Shown: piece by piece, positions 23,109 through 30,515 of the stretch
Position numbering within the stretch: the first letter of the stretch is position 1
Layout: each line of letters begins with the position of its first letter
NCBI GenBank assembly: GCA_000335735.1
Contig: AMYY01000016.1
Coordinates: 1-64,000, forward strand
From: an alpha proteobacterium L41A
GTDB taxonomy: Bacteria; Pseudomonadota; Alphaproteobacteria; Caulobacterales; Caulobacteraceae
DNA length: 64,000 bases
Reading direction: 5' to 3'
Translations under genes and position numbers: made by a program
Notes under the pieces: model-generated
The model's database searches: none
Seen by the model: only the letters and a program-made list of their open reading frames with translations
Told to the model about the DNA's origin: nothing

Positions 23109-24950
23109 CTAGTCCTCGTCGTCCTCGACCACGTCGGGGATTTCAGGGGTGACCACGGTCGGGGCGATGGTCTTGATCTCGCCCAGCTTGGCGCCGGGGA
23201 AGGCCTGAAGCACCGCCTGGACGAAGGGATTGGCCTCGACCTCGGCGCGTTCGGCGGCGCGGGCCTTTTTCTGGATCTCGATGACCGTCTCGGCCCCGCC
23301 CTGGCCGTTGGCGGCGATCAGCCAGGTGCGACCGGTCCATTCGCGCAGGCGGGCCGACAGCTTGCGGGCCAGTTCGATGGGCGCGCCCTGGACGCTTTCA
23401 TAGACGATGGCGCCGGGCTTGAACGAGACCGGCTTCACATACCGCTCCACATCCATCTGAAGCCCGACCTCGCGCTTCTCGCCGATCAGGGCGACGACCT
23501 GTTCGAAGGTCTGCGGATCGGGCAGGGCGGGGGCCATGACGGGACGCGCCGCCAACTGCGCCGAGGTGCCGCCTCCGCCTCCGCCGCCGCCACGCGGGGC
23601 CGAGCCGCCGCCCATCGGTTCACCGGACTGCAGCCGTTTCAGCGCCTCCTCCGGTCCCGGCAGGTCGGCGGCGTAGGCCAGGCGCACGATCGCCATTTCG
23701 ACCGCATCGGCCGGATTGGGTGCGCGCCGCACTTCGTCCAGCGCCTTCAGCAGCATCTGCCAGGTGCGCGACAAAGTCGCCGCCGGAATGGCCGCTCCCA
23801 AGGCCGCCAGCTTCTGCGCCTGATCATTCGGCAGGCGTGTCGCATTCGGACCCAGCATCTTGGCGACCGAGGCGGCGTGGCAATGTTCCAACAGGTCGTT
23901 GGTCACCTGCACCGGATCGGCGCCGAAGCCGTAGAGGGTGCGGAAACTCTCCAGCGCTTCGGGCGTGCGGCCGGCCATGACGCTTTCGAACAGGGCGATG
24001 GTCTGGGTCCGGTCGGCGAGACCCAGCATGTCGCGCACCGTCTCGGTCTTGACCGTCTCGCCCCGCTCGGCCTGGACCAGGGCCTGATCCAGCAGCGACA
24101 GACCGTCGCGCACCGACCCCTCGGCGGCGCGCGAGATCAGGGCCAGGGCGTCGTTCTCGATCTTCATGCCTTCGCGGTCGGCGATCCGGCCCAGATGTTC
24201 GACCAGGATTTCCGGCTCGACCCGACGCAGGTCGAAGCGCTGGCAGCGGCTCAGGATCGTCACCGGCACCTTGCGGATCTCGGTGGTGGCGAAGATGAAT
24301 TTGGCGTGGGGCGGCGGCTCTTCCAGCGTCTTCAGCAGGGCGTTGAACGCCTGCGTCGACAGCATGTGGACCTCGTCCAGCACATAGACCTTATAGCGCG
24401 CCTCGACGGGCGCATAGCGGACGCTTTCTAGGATGTCGCGGATGTCGTTGACGCCGGTGTGCGACGCCGCGTCCATCTCCATCACGTCCATATGCTGGCC
24501 GGCCATGATGGCGGCGTCGTGCCGGCCGTGGGCGGTCAGGGTCAGCGACGGCTTGTCGATGACGTCGGTTTCGTTGTTCAGGGCGCGGGCCAGGAGGCGG
24601 GCGGTGGTCGTCTTGCCGACGCCGCGCACGCCCGTCAGCATGAAGGCGTGGGCGATGCGGCCCGTGGCGAAGGCGTTGGTCAGGGTGCGCACCATCGCCT
24701 CCTGCCCGATCAGATCCTCAAAGGTGCGCGGCCGGTATTTGCGCGCCAGCACCTGATAGGCGGCTCCGTCGTCGGCAGGAGGCGCGACTTCGACGGGGGC
24801 GGGCTTGGCGACGGGGGCGGCGGCGGGTGCAACGACCGGCTCGGGCGCTGCGGCAGGCGCGCCGAACATGTCGTCGGTGTTTTCGTCGCGTTCGACAACG
24901 TCGTCCTCTTCCCAGGGCGGGCCGTCGAGATTCGTGTCGCTGTCCGTCAT
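23109..24950 (-). CDS. dnaX: DNA polymerase III tau/gamma subunit
   Basis: A 613-residue clamp-loader ATPase. The AAA+ core starts at about residue 65 (YQVLARKYRPRTFEDLIGQ), with the P-loop GVRGVGKTTT at 107-116, the sensor block VYVLDEVHMLSTQAFNALLKTLEEPP and the SRCQRFDLRRV segment. Two oddities are visible. About 60 acidic then Ala/Pro-rich residues precede the usual start, and the Cys cluster of the E. coli zinc module is absent. The C-terminal part is tau-specific. The SRP RNA and ybaB-recR are nearby, a common alphaproteobacterial neighbourhood. Confidence 0.95.
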   Translation of the reverse strand: MTDSDTNLDGPPWEEDDVVERDENTDDMFGAPAAAPEPVVAPAAAPVAKPAPVEVAPPADDGAAYQVLARKYRPRTFEDLIGQEAMVRTLTNAFATGRIAHAFMLTGVRGVGKTTTARLLARALNNETDVIDKPSLTLTAHGRHDAAIMAGQHMDVMEMDAASHTGVNDIRDILESVRYAPVEARYKVYVLDEVHMLSTQAFNALLKTLEEPPPHAKFIFATTEIRKVPVTILSRCQRFDLRRVEPEILVEHLGRIADREGMKIENDALALISRAAEGSVRDGLSLLDQALVQAERGETVKTETVRDMLGLADRTQTIALFESVMAGRTPEALESFRTLYGFGADPVQVTNDLLEHCHAASVAKMLGPNATRLPNDQAQKLAALGAAIPAATLSRTWQMLLKALDEVRRAPNPADAVEMAIVRLAYAADLPGPEEALKRLQSGEPMGGGSAPRGGGGGGGGTSAQLAARPVMAPALPDPQTFEQVVALIGEKREVGLQMDVERYVKPVSFKPGAIVYESVQGAPIELARKLSARLREWTGRTWLIAANGQGGAETVIEIQKKARAAERAEVEANPFVQAVLQAFPGAKLGEIKTIAPTVVTPEIPDVVEDDED

Positions 24951-25047
24951 GGGGAGAAGTCTTACAGCGGGTGAGGTCCGCAGCGAAGCGGCCGTTCGTC
25001 CAAAAGGCTGGATTATCTCGGATCGAAAGCGCGACCCTGGGACTGGG

Positions 25048-25425
25048 TCATGCAGGCAAGTCCATCAGCCGCACGTGCTGATACCCTCGCGTCTTCAAGT
25101 CCTTCAGGATTCCAACCACGTCGGTGTACCGATTGGATGCTTTCGGCTCGACGTAGATCGGGTTCCTGACATCGAGGCCCATTTCGTACAGGCGACGACC
25201 GATTTCACTTGCGGAAGTACGTTGAGATTTTTCGCCGTTATACGTCGAAATCTGGACGGTTCCGTCAGGGTTGAGATCGATCTGAGCGCCGTTTGTCTGA
25301 AGCGCCGTCTCGTAACAGCCCATCGTCCGGTAGACGCTGAATCCCGTCAACTGCGGTCGCGGCTCTGCGGGCGCCGATCCACAGGCGCACAACCCCAACA
25401 ATCCAAGGAGCCATACGGGTCTCAT
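25048..25425 (-). CDS. Small lipoprotein with ExbD/TolR-like periplasmic domain
   Basis: A 125-residue predicted lipoprotein: the hydrophobic start MRPVWLLGLLGLCAC ends in a lipobox-like LCAC. The mature part has the pattern IDLNPDGTVQIS, SASEIGRRLYEM, NPIYVEPKASNRYTDVVGILKDLKTRGYQHVRLM. That resembles the periplasmic domain of ExbD/TolR proteins, but without their transmembrane helix and conserved Asp. This is my fold guess, not a confirmed assignment. ATG 25425 is taken as start; a GTG at 25458 is also in frame, and neither has a clear ribosome site. Confidence 0.65.
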   Translation of the reverse strand: MRPVWLLGLLGLCACGSAPAEPRPQLTGFSVYRTMGCYETALQTNGAQIDLNPDGTVQISTYNGEKSQRTSASEIGRRLYEMGLDVRNPIYVEPKASNRYTDVVGILKDLKTRGYQHVRLMDLPA

Positions 25426-25492
25426 AGGACGACGTTCGCAGAAGTTGTGGCGTATCACAACCGTCTGCCCTGGCGTTCAAAAAAATGGCGCA

Positions 25493-25583
25493 CCAAACGC
25501 GCTTAGGCAAAGAGCCGCCGTGCGGCGAGCAGTAGCGCAAAACGCGCTCAAGCAGCGCGCGACCGCGTCGCGAGCGATAGCGC
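25493..25583 (-). repeat. Two adjacent covarying hairpin units behind the SRP RNA
   Basis: On the minus strand the first unit (25583-25539) starts GCGCTATCGCTCGC and the second (25538-25493) starts GCGCTACTGCTCGC. Both end near AAGCGCGTTT or GAGCGCGTTT. Each holds a hairpin: CGCGAC-GCG-GTCGCG in the first and CGCCGC-ACG-GCGGC in the second. The stems differ by paired changes (G-C to C-G, A-T to G-C) that keep base pairing. A run of seven T follows the second unit. The 300 bases around it hold no convincing protein gene. Confidence 0.65.
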
Positions 25584-25596
25584 CAAAAATAAAGAA

Positions 25597-25690
25597 AGTA
25601 GAGACCGCGACCCGAAGGGGAATTCGTTGTGGCTGCTGCCTTCCGGCCCTGACCAGATTGGCGAAGCCTTCGCCCGCGATCTCCGAGCGC
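25597..25690 (-). ncRNA. ffs: Signal recognition particle 4.5S RNA
   Basis: The minus strand reads GGTCAGGGCCGGAAGGCAGCAGCC (plus coordinates about 25631-25654), the near-invariant apical domain of bacterial SRP RNA including the GGAA loop and the internal loops bound by Ffh. Flanking arms GAGATCGCGG/CGAAGG and CCTTCG/TCGCGGTCTC pair into the closing helix, giving about 94 bases. A T-rich run (CTTTCTTTATTTTT) follows, consistent with termination. The exact ends are estimates from the helix. It lies between the small lipoprotein and nudC, next to dnaX as in many alphaproteobacteria. Confidence 0.93.
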
Positions 25691-25735
25691 AGATATGACG
25701 GGTGCGAAGGCCGGAATCAAGAGCTACAAACCCGC

Positions 25736-26656
25736 ATGGCCCATCAGAACACCTTCGCCGGAAACCCGCTCGATCGGGCCGGCGACCTGAGGAATGATCC
25801 CGACTGGCTGGCCGAGCAGGCCGCCAAGCCCTACGCCCAGGCCCTGGTGCTCTGGGAAGGGCGGCCGCTGATCGAGGAGACGGGCGAAGGCCCCAGGCTG
25901 GCGTGGCTGCAGATGCGCCATGCGCGCACCCTGGTGCGCGATCGCGAGGCGTTTCTGGGCCTGTGGAACGACGAACCCGTCTTCGCCATCGAGTTCGAAG
26001 GCTCCATCGATCCGACCGACGGGCCGCTGGCTGGGCTGGGCGCCTTTCAAGAGATGCGCGCGGCGGCGGCGATCCTGCCGGCGGCGGATGCGGCGATCGC
26101 GGGCGGGGCCAAGAGCCTGTTCGACTGGCGCCGCAAGCACGGTTTCTGCGCCAACTGCGGCACGCTGAGCGAGACGGCGTCGGGCGGCTGGAAGCGGATA
26201 TGCCCGGCCTGCGGGACCGAGCATTTCCCGCGCGTCGATCCGGTCACCATCATGCTGCCGGTCTATAAGGGCGGGGCGGAGCCCATCTGCCTGCTGGGCC
26301 GTCAGGCGGCCTGGCCTGCCGGACGAATGTCGGCCCTGGCCGGGTTCCTGGAACCGGGCGAATCCATCGAGGAGGCCTGCGCCCGCGAGGTGAAGGAAGA
26401 GGCCGGCCTGACCGTGATCGCCACGGCCTATCACTCCAGCCAGCCCTGGCCCTTTCCGTCGCAACTAATGATCGGCCTGATCGCGGAGGTGTCGGACGAT
26501 CAGGCGCAACCGGACCAGACCGAGCTGGAAGCCGTCGCCTGGCTGACGCGGGCCGAGGCGCGCGCCGTGCTGGCGGGCGAGCACCCGAGCATTCAGGCCC
26601 CGCCGCCCTTCGCCATCGCCCACAGTCTGATCCAGGCCTGGGTCGACGAGCTCTAG
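25736..26656 (+). CDS. nudC: NAD+ diphosphatase NudC
   Basis: A 306-residue Nudix hydrolase that cleaves NAD(H) to NMN(H) and AMP and, in E. coli, removes NAD caps from RNA. The zinc ribbon uses Cys138, 141, 156 and 159. The Nudix box GFLEPGESIEEACAREVKEE begins at about 203, and the NudC-specific SQPWPFPSQLM is at 235-245. ATG 25736 is the family-like start; the open frame upstream crosses the SRP RNA and the hairpin repeat and is not coding. The stop shares a CTAG with kdsB. Confidence 0.94.
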   Translation: MAHQNTFAGNPLDRAGDLRNDPDWLAEQAAKPYAQALVLWEGRPLIEETGEGPRLAWLQMRHARTLVRDREAFLGLWNDEPVFAIEFEGSIDPTDGPLAGLGAFQEMRAAAAILPAADAAIAGGAKSLFDWRRKHGFCANCGTLSETASGGWKRICPACGTEHFPRVDPVTIMLPVYKGGAEPICLLGRQAAWPAGRMSALAGFLEPGESIEEACAREVKEEAGLTVIATAYHSSQPWPFPSQLMIGLIAEVSDDQAQPDQTELEAVAWLTRAEARAVLAGEHPSIQAPPPFAIAHSLIQAWVDEL

Positions 26657-27375
26657 GCCAGCGCCCGCGCCGCCTCCAGGTCGGCGGGATTGTCGACGGA
26701 CAGGGGGGCTTCGTCGATGACGGCGGCCCAGATCTGCATGCCCATTTCCAGGGCGCGCAGCTGTTCCAGCTTTTCGCGCTTCTCCAGCGGCGACGGCGGC
26801 GCGGCGCAGAAGCGATTCAGCGCCTCGCGGCGATAGCCATAGACGCCGATGTGGCGCCAGACGGGGGCGTCGCCATACAGGGTCGAGCGGGTGAAATAGA
26901 GGGCGCGGGCCTGGCGTTCGCCTTCGCCCAGGGCCAGCACCGCCTTGACCACATCGGGATTGGTCCGGTCCGACGCCTCGGCCTCGGCAGCGACCAGGGT
27001 GGCGATGTCGCAGGTCGGCTCGCCGTGCAGAATGGCGGCGCAGGCGACGGCCAGACCGGGGCTGGCGAAGGGCATGTCGCCCTGGACGTTGATGACCGCG
27101 TCGAAATCGCCCTCGGGGTCGATGGCGTCCACGGCGGCGCGAATGCGGTCCGAGCCCGACGGCAGGGCCGGGTCGGTCAGGACGGCGCGGCCGCCTGCGG
27201 CTTCCACCGCCTCGACAATCTCGGGATCGCCGGCGGCGACCACGACCGGCAGGCCCGAGGCCTCGGCCTGGCGATAGGCGCGCACGATCATCGGCGTGTC
27301 GCCGATCAGGGCCAGCGGCTTGTTCGGCAGGCGGGTGGCGGCCATGCGAGCCGGTATCATTATCAACGGATTCAT
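26653..27375 (-). CDS. kdsB: CMP-KDO synthetase (3-deoxy-manno-octulosonate cytidylyltransferase)
   Basis: A 240-residue cytidylyltransferase that activates KDO for lipopolysaccharide core synthesis. The nucleotide-binding start IPARMAATRLPNKPLALIG, the SGSDRI motif, NVQGDMPF with the metal-binding Asp, and the HIGVYGYRREAL block are all present, close to the E. coli KdsB pattern. It is divergent from the cytochrome c gene 142 bases away and convergent with nudC. It indicates a Gram-negative outer membrane with KDO-containing lipopolysaccharide. Confidence 0.94.
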   Translation of the reverse strand: MNPLIMIPARMAATRLPNKPLALIGDTPMIVRAYRQAEASGLPVVVAAGDPEIVEAVEAAGGRAVLTDPALPSGSDRIRAAVDAIDPEGDFDAVINVQGDMPFASPGLAVACAAILHGEPTCDIATLVAAEAEASDRTNPDVVKAVLALGEGERQARALYFTRSTLYGDAPVWRHIGVYGYRREALNRFCAAPPSPLEKREKLEQLRALEMGMQIWAAVIDEAPLSVDNPADLEAARALA

Positions 27376-27517
27376 CGACTTCCCTGACGCCTGTCTGGCC
27401 CGTCACGCGTTGGGCCGGTTGCGAAGGCGGCGCTACCGTGCCAGAGACGCCAAAGCAAGATTATGTCCGGGGCGTGTTTTCGAGGGGCCCGGCCGGCAGA
27501 GGGAAACGACCAGGCGT

Positions 27518-28252
27518 ATGAGCGGCGATCTTAAGTGGAACAAGATTTTCGGCGCGGCTCTGGGGACGGCGTTCGTCATCCTGGTCGTCCAGCAGGCCTC
27601 GGGCCTCGTCTATCATTCGGAAGCCCCCGAAAAGATGGGCTATTTCGTAGATGCGCCGGAAGAGGCCGCCGGCGGTGAAGCCGCCGAACTGGCGCCCGAC
27701 TGGGGCACGGTCCTGCCGACCGCCGATCTGGCCGCCGGCGAGGCCGCCTTCGCACGTTGCCAGGCCTGCCATGACGCGCACCAGGGCGGCGCCGACAAGA
27801 TCGGTCCGAACCTGTGGGGCGTGGTCGGCGGGCCGGTCATGCACCGTCCAGGCTTCGCCTATTCCGACGCCATGGCCAAGCACAAGGCCGAGGCGCCGAC
27901 CTGGGGCTATGACCAGATCAACAGCTTCATCACCGCCCCGGCCAAATATGTGCCCGGCACCAAGATGTCCTTCGCCGGCATCCGCGACACCCAGACGCGC
28001 ATCAATCTGATCGCCTGGCTGCGCACTCAGGGCTCGGGCGGCTTCGCCATCCCGGCGCCGGATCCCACCCGTCAACCTGGCGCGGCCGCGCCGGCCGCCG
28101 GGGCGCCTGCCACGGGCGAGGCCCCGGTGACCGAAGGCGCCGCAGCGACCGAAGCGACCGGCACGACCCCGGCCGCCGGCGCCCCCGCCGCGTCTCAGGC
28201 GACCCCAGCGGCCCCGCCCGCCGCGACGGCGTCTGCGCCGCCGAACCACTGA
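27518..28252 (+). CDS. Membrane-anchored c-type cytochrome (CycM-like)
   Basis: A 244-residue class I cytochrome c with an uncleaved N-terminal anchor (about 9-30). The haem site is CQACH at 81-85 and the distal ligand is Met150 in VPGTKMSF. The fold resembles CycM/cytochrome c552, which carries electrons between the bc1 complex and cytochrome c oxidase. Residues about 175-244 form an Ala/Pro/Thr-rich tail, longer than in the family norm. ATG 27518 places the anchor at the N-terminus; the open frame extends upstream without support. A strong hairpin terminator follows. Confidence 0.9.
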   Translation: MSGDLKWNKIFGAALGTAFVILVVQQASGLVYHSEAPEKMGYFVDAPEEAAGGEAAELAPDWGTVLPTADLAAGEAAFARCQACHDAHQGGADKIGPNLWGVVGGPVMHRPGFAYSDAMAKHKAEAPTWGYDQINSFITAPAKYVPGTKMSFAGIRDTQTRINLIAWLRTQGSGGFAIPAPDPTRQPGAAAPAAGAPATGEAPVTEGAAATEATGTTPAAGAPAASQATPAAPPAATASAPPNH

Positions 28253-28274
28253 TCGCCGCGGCGACGAACGACAA

Positions 28275-28299
28275 AAGGGCGGCCCGACGGGCCGCCCTT
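28275..28299. terminator. Bidirectional hairpin terminator
   Basis: An 11-base perfect stem, AAGGGCGGCCC and GGGCCGCCCTT, with a GAC loop, lies between the convergent cytochrome c and nitroreductase genes. A-rich sequence on the left and TTC-rich on the right give each strand a short T-run, so it can serve both genes. Confidence 0.85.
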
Positions 28300-28324
28300 C
28301 TTCGTTTCGGGCTGAGCGCTCGGC

Positions 28325-28939
28325 TCAGAGGACCTGCGCGGCCTCGTCGAACGACAGGCGTGGAGAGCGTGGAAACAGGTTCTCGTCCGAGCCATAGCCG
28401 AGGTTGAGGATATAGTTCGGCTCGACATGGCTGTCGGGAAAGAACTCGGCCTTCACGCCGGCGGCGTCGAAGCCGGACATCGGCCCGACGTCCAGGCCCA
28501 GGGCGCGGGCGGCGATGGTCAGATAGCCGCCCTGCAGCGAGGCGTTGCGGAAGGCGGTCTCTCGCCGCCCGGCCTCGTCTGCGAACCAGGCCTTGGCGCC
28601 CGGCGCGTGGGGGAACAGGGCGTCGAGATGGTCGTGAAAGTCCATGTCCTGACCGACGATCACCGTCACCGGGGCCTGCTGCGTCTTGTCGCGATTGCCT
28701 TCGCTCATCAGAGGGATCAGGCGGGCCTTGGCCTCGGGCGAGGTGATGAAGACGAAGCGGGCGGGCGATCCGTTGACCGCCGTGGGCCCGAACTTGGTCA
28801 GGTCATACAGCTTGCGCAGCAGTTCAGGCGCGACGGGGCGGTCGGTCCAGCCGTTGCGCGTGCGCGCCTCGGTGAACAGTTGCGACAGGGCGGCGTCCGA
28901 CAGCGGGACGTCGCGTTGGTGAGTAGCGTCATAGGCCAT
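28325..28939 (-). CDS. Nitroreductase-family oxidoreductase (RutE/HadB-like)
   Basis: A 204-residue FMN-dependent reductase. The segment [22 protein letters not shown] is typical of the RutE-type branch, which includes malonic semialdehyde reductase of pyrimidine catabolism. The [27 protein letters not shown] block is also typical. No other rut genes are present, so the role is left open: quinone, enal or semialdehyde reduction is possible. ATG 28939 is chosen; the frame opens at a TTG 27 bases earlier, which adds residues absent from the family pattern. Confidence 0.87.
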   Translation of the reverse strand: MAYDATHQRDVPLSDAALSQLFTEARTRNGWTDRPVAPELLRKLYDLTKFGPTAVNGSPARFVFITSPEAKARLIPLMSEGNRDKTQQAPVTVIVGQDMDFHDHLDALFPHAPGAKAWFADEAGRRETAFRNASLQGGYLTIAARALGLDVGPMSGFDAAGVKAEFFPDSHVEPNYILNLGYGSDENLFPRSPRLSFDEAAQVL

Positions 28940-29095
28940 GAGATGCGTTCCAGACTTAAATAGCAACGGCTACGAGTGCTAATTAGGGTGTTTTGAAACA
29001 GCCGCAAGCGCCAATCCCGAAAGGCTGGGTTTCGATATCGCGCACCGCGCACAACCCCTCTGTCGCCCGGGCTTTGTTCGCCCTATCTAGAGGGC

Positions 29096-29425
29096 ATGAA
29101 AGATCTGACCCAACTGATGCAGCAGGCCCAGGCGATGCAGCAAAAGCTGCAGGACGCCCAGGCCAAGATGGCCGAAACGATCGCCGAGGGTTCTTCCGGC
29201 GGCGGCCTCGTCTCGGTGTCCCTCAAGGGCCCGGGCGAGATTACGGCCATCAAGATCGACGACAGTCTGCTGACGCCTGGCGAGGGCGAAATCCTGGCCG
29301 ATCTGATCGTCGCCGCCCATGCCGACGCCAAGCGCAAGCTGGATGAGCAGAACAACGCCCTTATGCGCGAGGCCGCAGGGCCCATAGCAGGGATGAACAT
29401 TCCCGGAATGCCGAAACTGTTCTGA
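29096..29425 (+). CDS. ybaB: YbaB/EbfC nucleoid-associated protein
   Basis: A 109-residue DNA-binding protein forming small dimers. The helix [25 protein letters not shown] is followed by [21 protein letters not shown] and a C-terminal PGMPKLF tail, all standard. The last base of its TGA is the first of the recR ATG, so the pair is translationally linked, as in nearly all bacteria with the dnaX-ybaB-recR group. Here dnaX lies 4 kb away in the opposite orientation. Confidence 0.95.
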   Translation: MKDLTQLMQQAQAMQQKLQDAQAKMAETIAEGSSGGGLVSVSLKGPGEITAIKIDDSLLTPGEGEILADLIVAAHADAKRKLDEQNNALMREAAGPIAGMNIPGMPKLF

Positions 29426-30027
29426 TGGCCGCCTCCGCCGGGCCGGAGATCGAACGGCTGATTTCCCTTCTCGCCAAACTGCCGGGCCTGGGGCCGCGCT
29501 CGGCGAGGCGCGCGGCGCTGGCGCTATTGAAGCGACGCGAGCAGTTGCTGGTCCCGCTGGCGGCGTCGCTGGCCGAGACGGCGGAAAAGGTCGTGTCGTG
29601 CTCGGTTTGCGGCGCGCCGGATACGCGCGACCCCTGCGCCATCTGTTCGGATGGAGCGCGAGACAACAGTCTGATCTGCGTGGTCGAGGAGGCCGGCGCC
29701 CTGTGGGCGATGGAGCGATCCGGCGCCTTTCGCGGCAAATATCATGTGCTGGGCGGATTACTGTCCGCTCTCGACGGTGTGGGGCCCGAGCATCTGCGGA
29801 TAACCGAACTGGTCGGGCGCGTCAGGGGCGGGGGCGTGCGCGAGGTCGTGCTGGCCCTGCCGGCCACGGTCGATGGCCAGACGACCGCCCACTATGTCGC
29901 GGAGCGGATCGCCGGTCCGGATGTGGAGATCACCTCGCTGGCGCGCGGGGTGCCGGTCGGCGGCGAACTGGACTGGCTGGACGACGGCACCATCGTCCAG
30001 GCCCTGCGCGCCCGCCGCCCGGCCTGA
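29425..30027 (+). CDS. recR: Recombination mediator RecR
   Basis: A 200-residue protein of the RecFOR pathway that helps load RecA on gapped DNA. The N-terminal helix-hairpin-helix ([17 protein letters not shown]), the zinc finger Cys59, 62, 71 and 74 (C-x2-C-x8-C-x2-C), the Toprim domain beginning ICVVEEAG, and the C-terminal YVAERI and [16 protein letters not shown] motifs are all present. It overlaps ybaB at its start. It is full length. Confidence 0.96.
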   Translation: MAASAGPEIERLISLLAKLPGLGPRSARRAALALLKRREQLLVPLAASLAETAEKVVSCSVCGAPDTRDPCAICSDGARDNSLICVVEEAGALWAMERSGAFRGKYHVLGGLLSALDGVGPEHLRITELVGRVRGGGVREVVLALPATVDGQTTAHYVAERIAGPDVEITSLARGVPVGGELDWLDDGTIVQALRARRPA

Positions 30028-30032
30028 CCGAG

Positions 30033-30395
30033 TTAGTTCGAAGGCACCGTCGGGGCGTTGACGTTCGGCGCTTCGCCCGTCTGGGTTGGCACGGCCCGCC
30101 CCGTTTCATCCGTCGGCGCATCGGCGGCCGGCGGCGTCTGGCTGTCTCCGGCGAAGGCCTGGGTTTCGGCGGCGGCCGCCTCGGGCCCGGTTTCCGCGTT
30201 CTTGGAATCGAACGCGCCATTGGTCACGAACCACAGGCCCAGCAGCAGAATGGCCGCCGCCAGGGTCGAGATCGCCAGGATGACGGCGATGCGCGGGTTC
30301 TTGCGGCCGCTGCGCACCAGTTCGGCGTCGACCGGCCGGCCGTCGTGCACCGCATCGGCGGCGGTGTCGTGTCGGTGGGGCTTTTCCGGGGTCAT
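30033..30395 (-). CDS. Small single-pass membrane protein, unrecognised
   Basis: A 120-residue protein with a charged N-terminus (about 1-35), one hydrophobic segment (about 36-58) and a Pro/Ala/Thr/Glu-rich C-terminal half that looks disordered and would be periplasmic. I do not recognise a family. ATG 30395 is supported by GAAGGA seven bases upstream. It converges on recR, ending six bases after that stop, and is divergent from rmuC. A tethering or envelope-linked role is possible, but nothing in the sequence fixes it. Confidence 0.72.
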   Translation of the reverse strand: MTPEKPHRHDTAADAVHDGRPVDAELVRSGRKNPRIAVILAISTLAAAILLLGLWFVTNGAFDSKNAETGPEAAAAETQAFAGDSQTPPAADAPTDETGRAVPTQTGEAPNVNAPTVPSN

Positions 30396-30515
30396 GGGCG
30401 GGTCCTTCGTGCAAATGGCTGAGACACCAACGTCATCGCAACGGCGACGTTCCGGACAAGCGGCGCCGGAAGGGCCCCGCTTCTCATTCAAGGCGACTCC
30501 CGTTAGGAACGGAGC

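Noticed and set aside
25445..25735. N-terminal extension of nudC or a protein gene over the SRP region
   Set aside because: The frame crosses the SRP RNA and hairpin units and its 15-residue periodicity comes from the 45-base DNA repeat.
28325..28939. Pyrimidine-degradation (rut) locus
   Set aside because: Only a RutE-like reductase is present; no other rut gene lies nearby.
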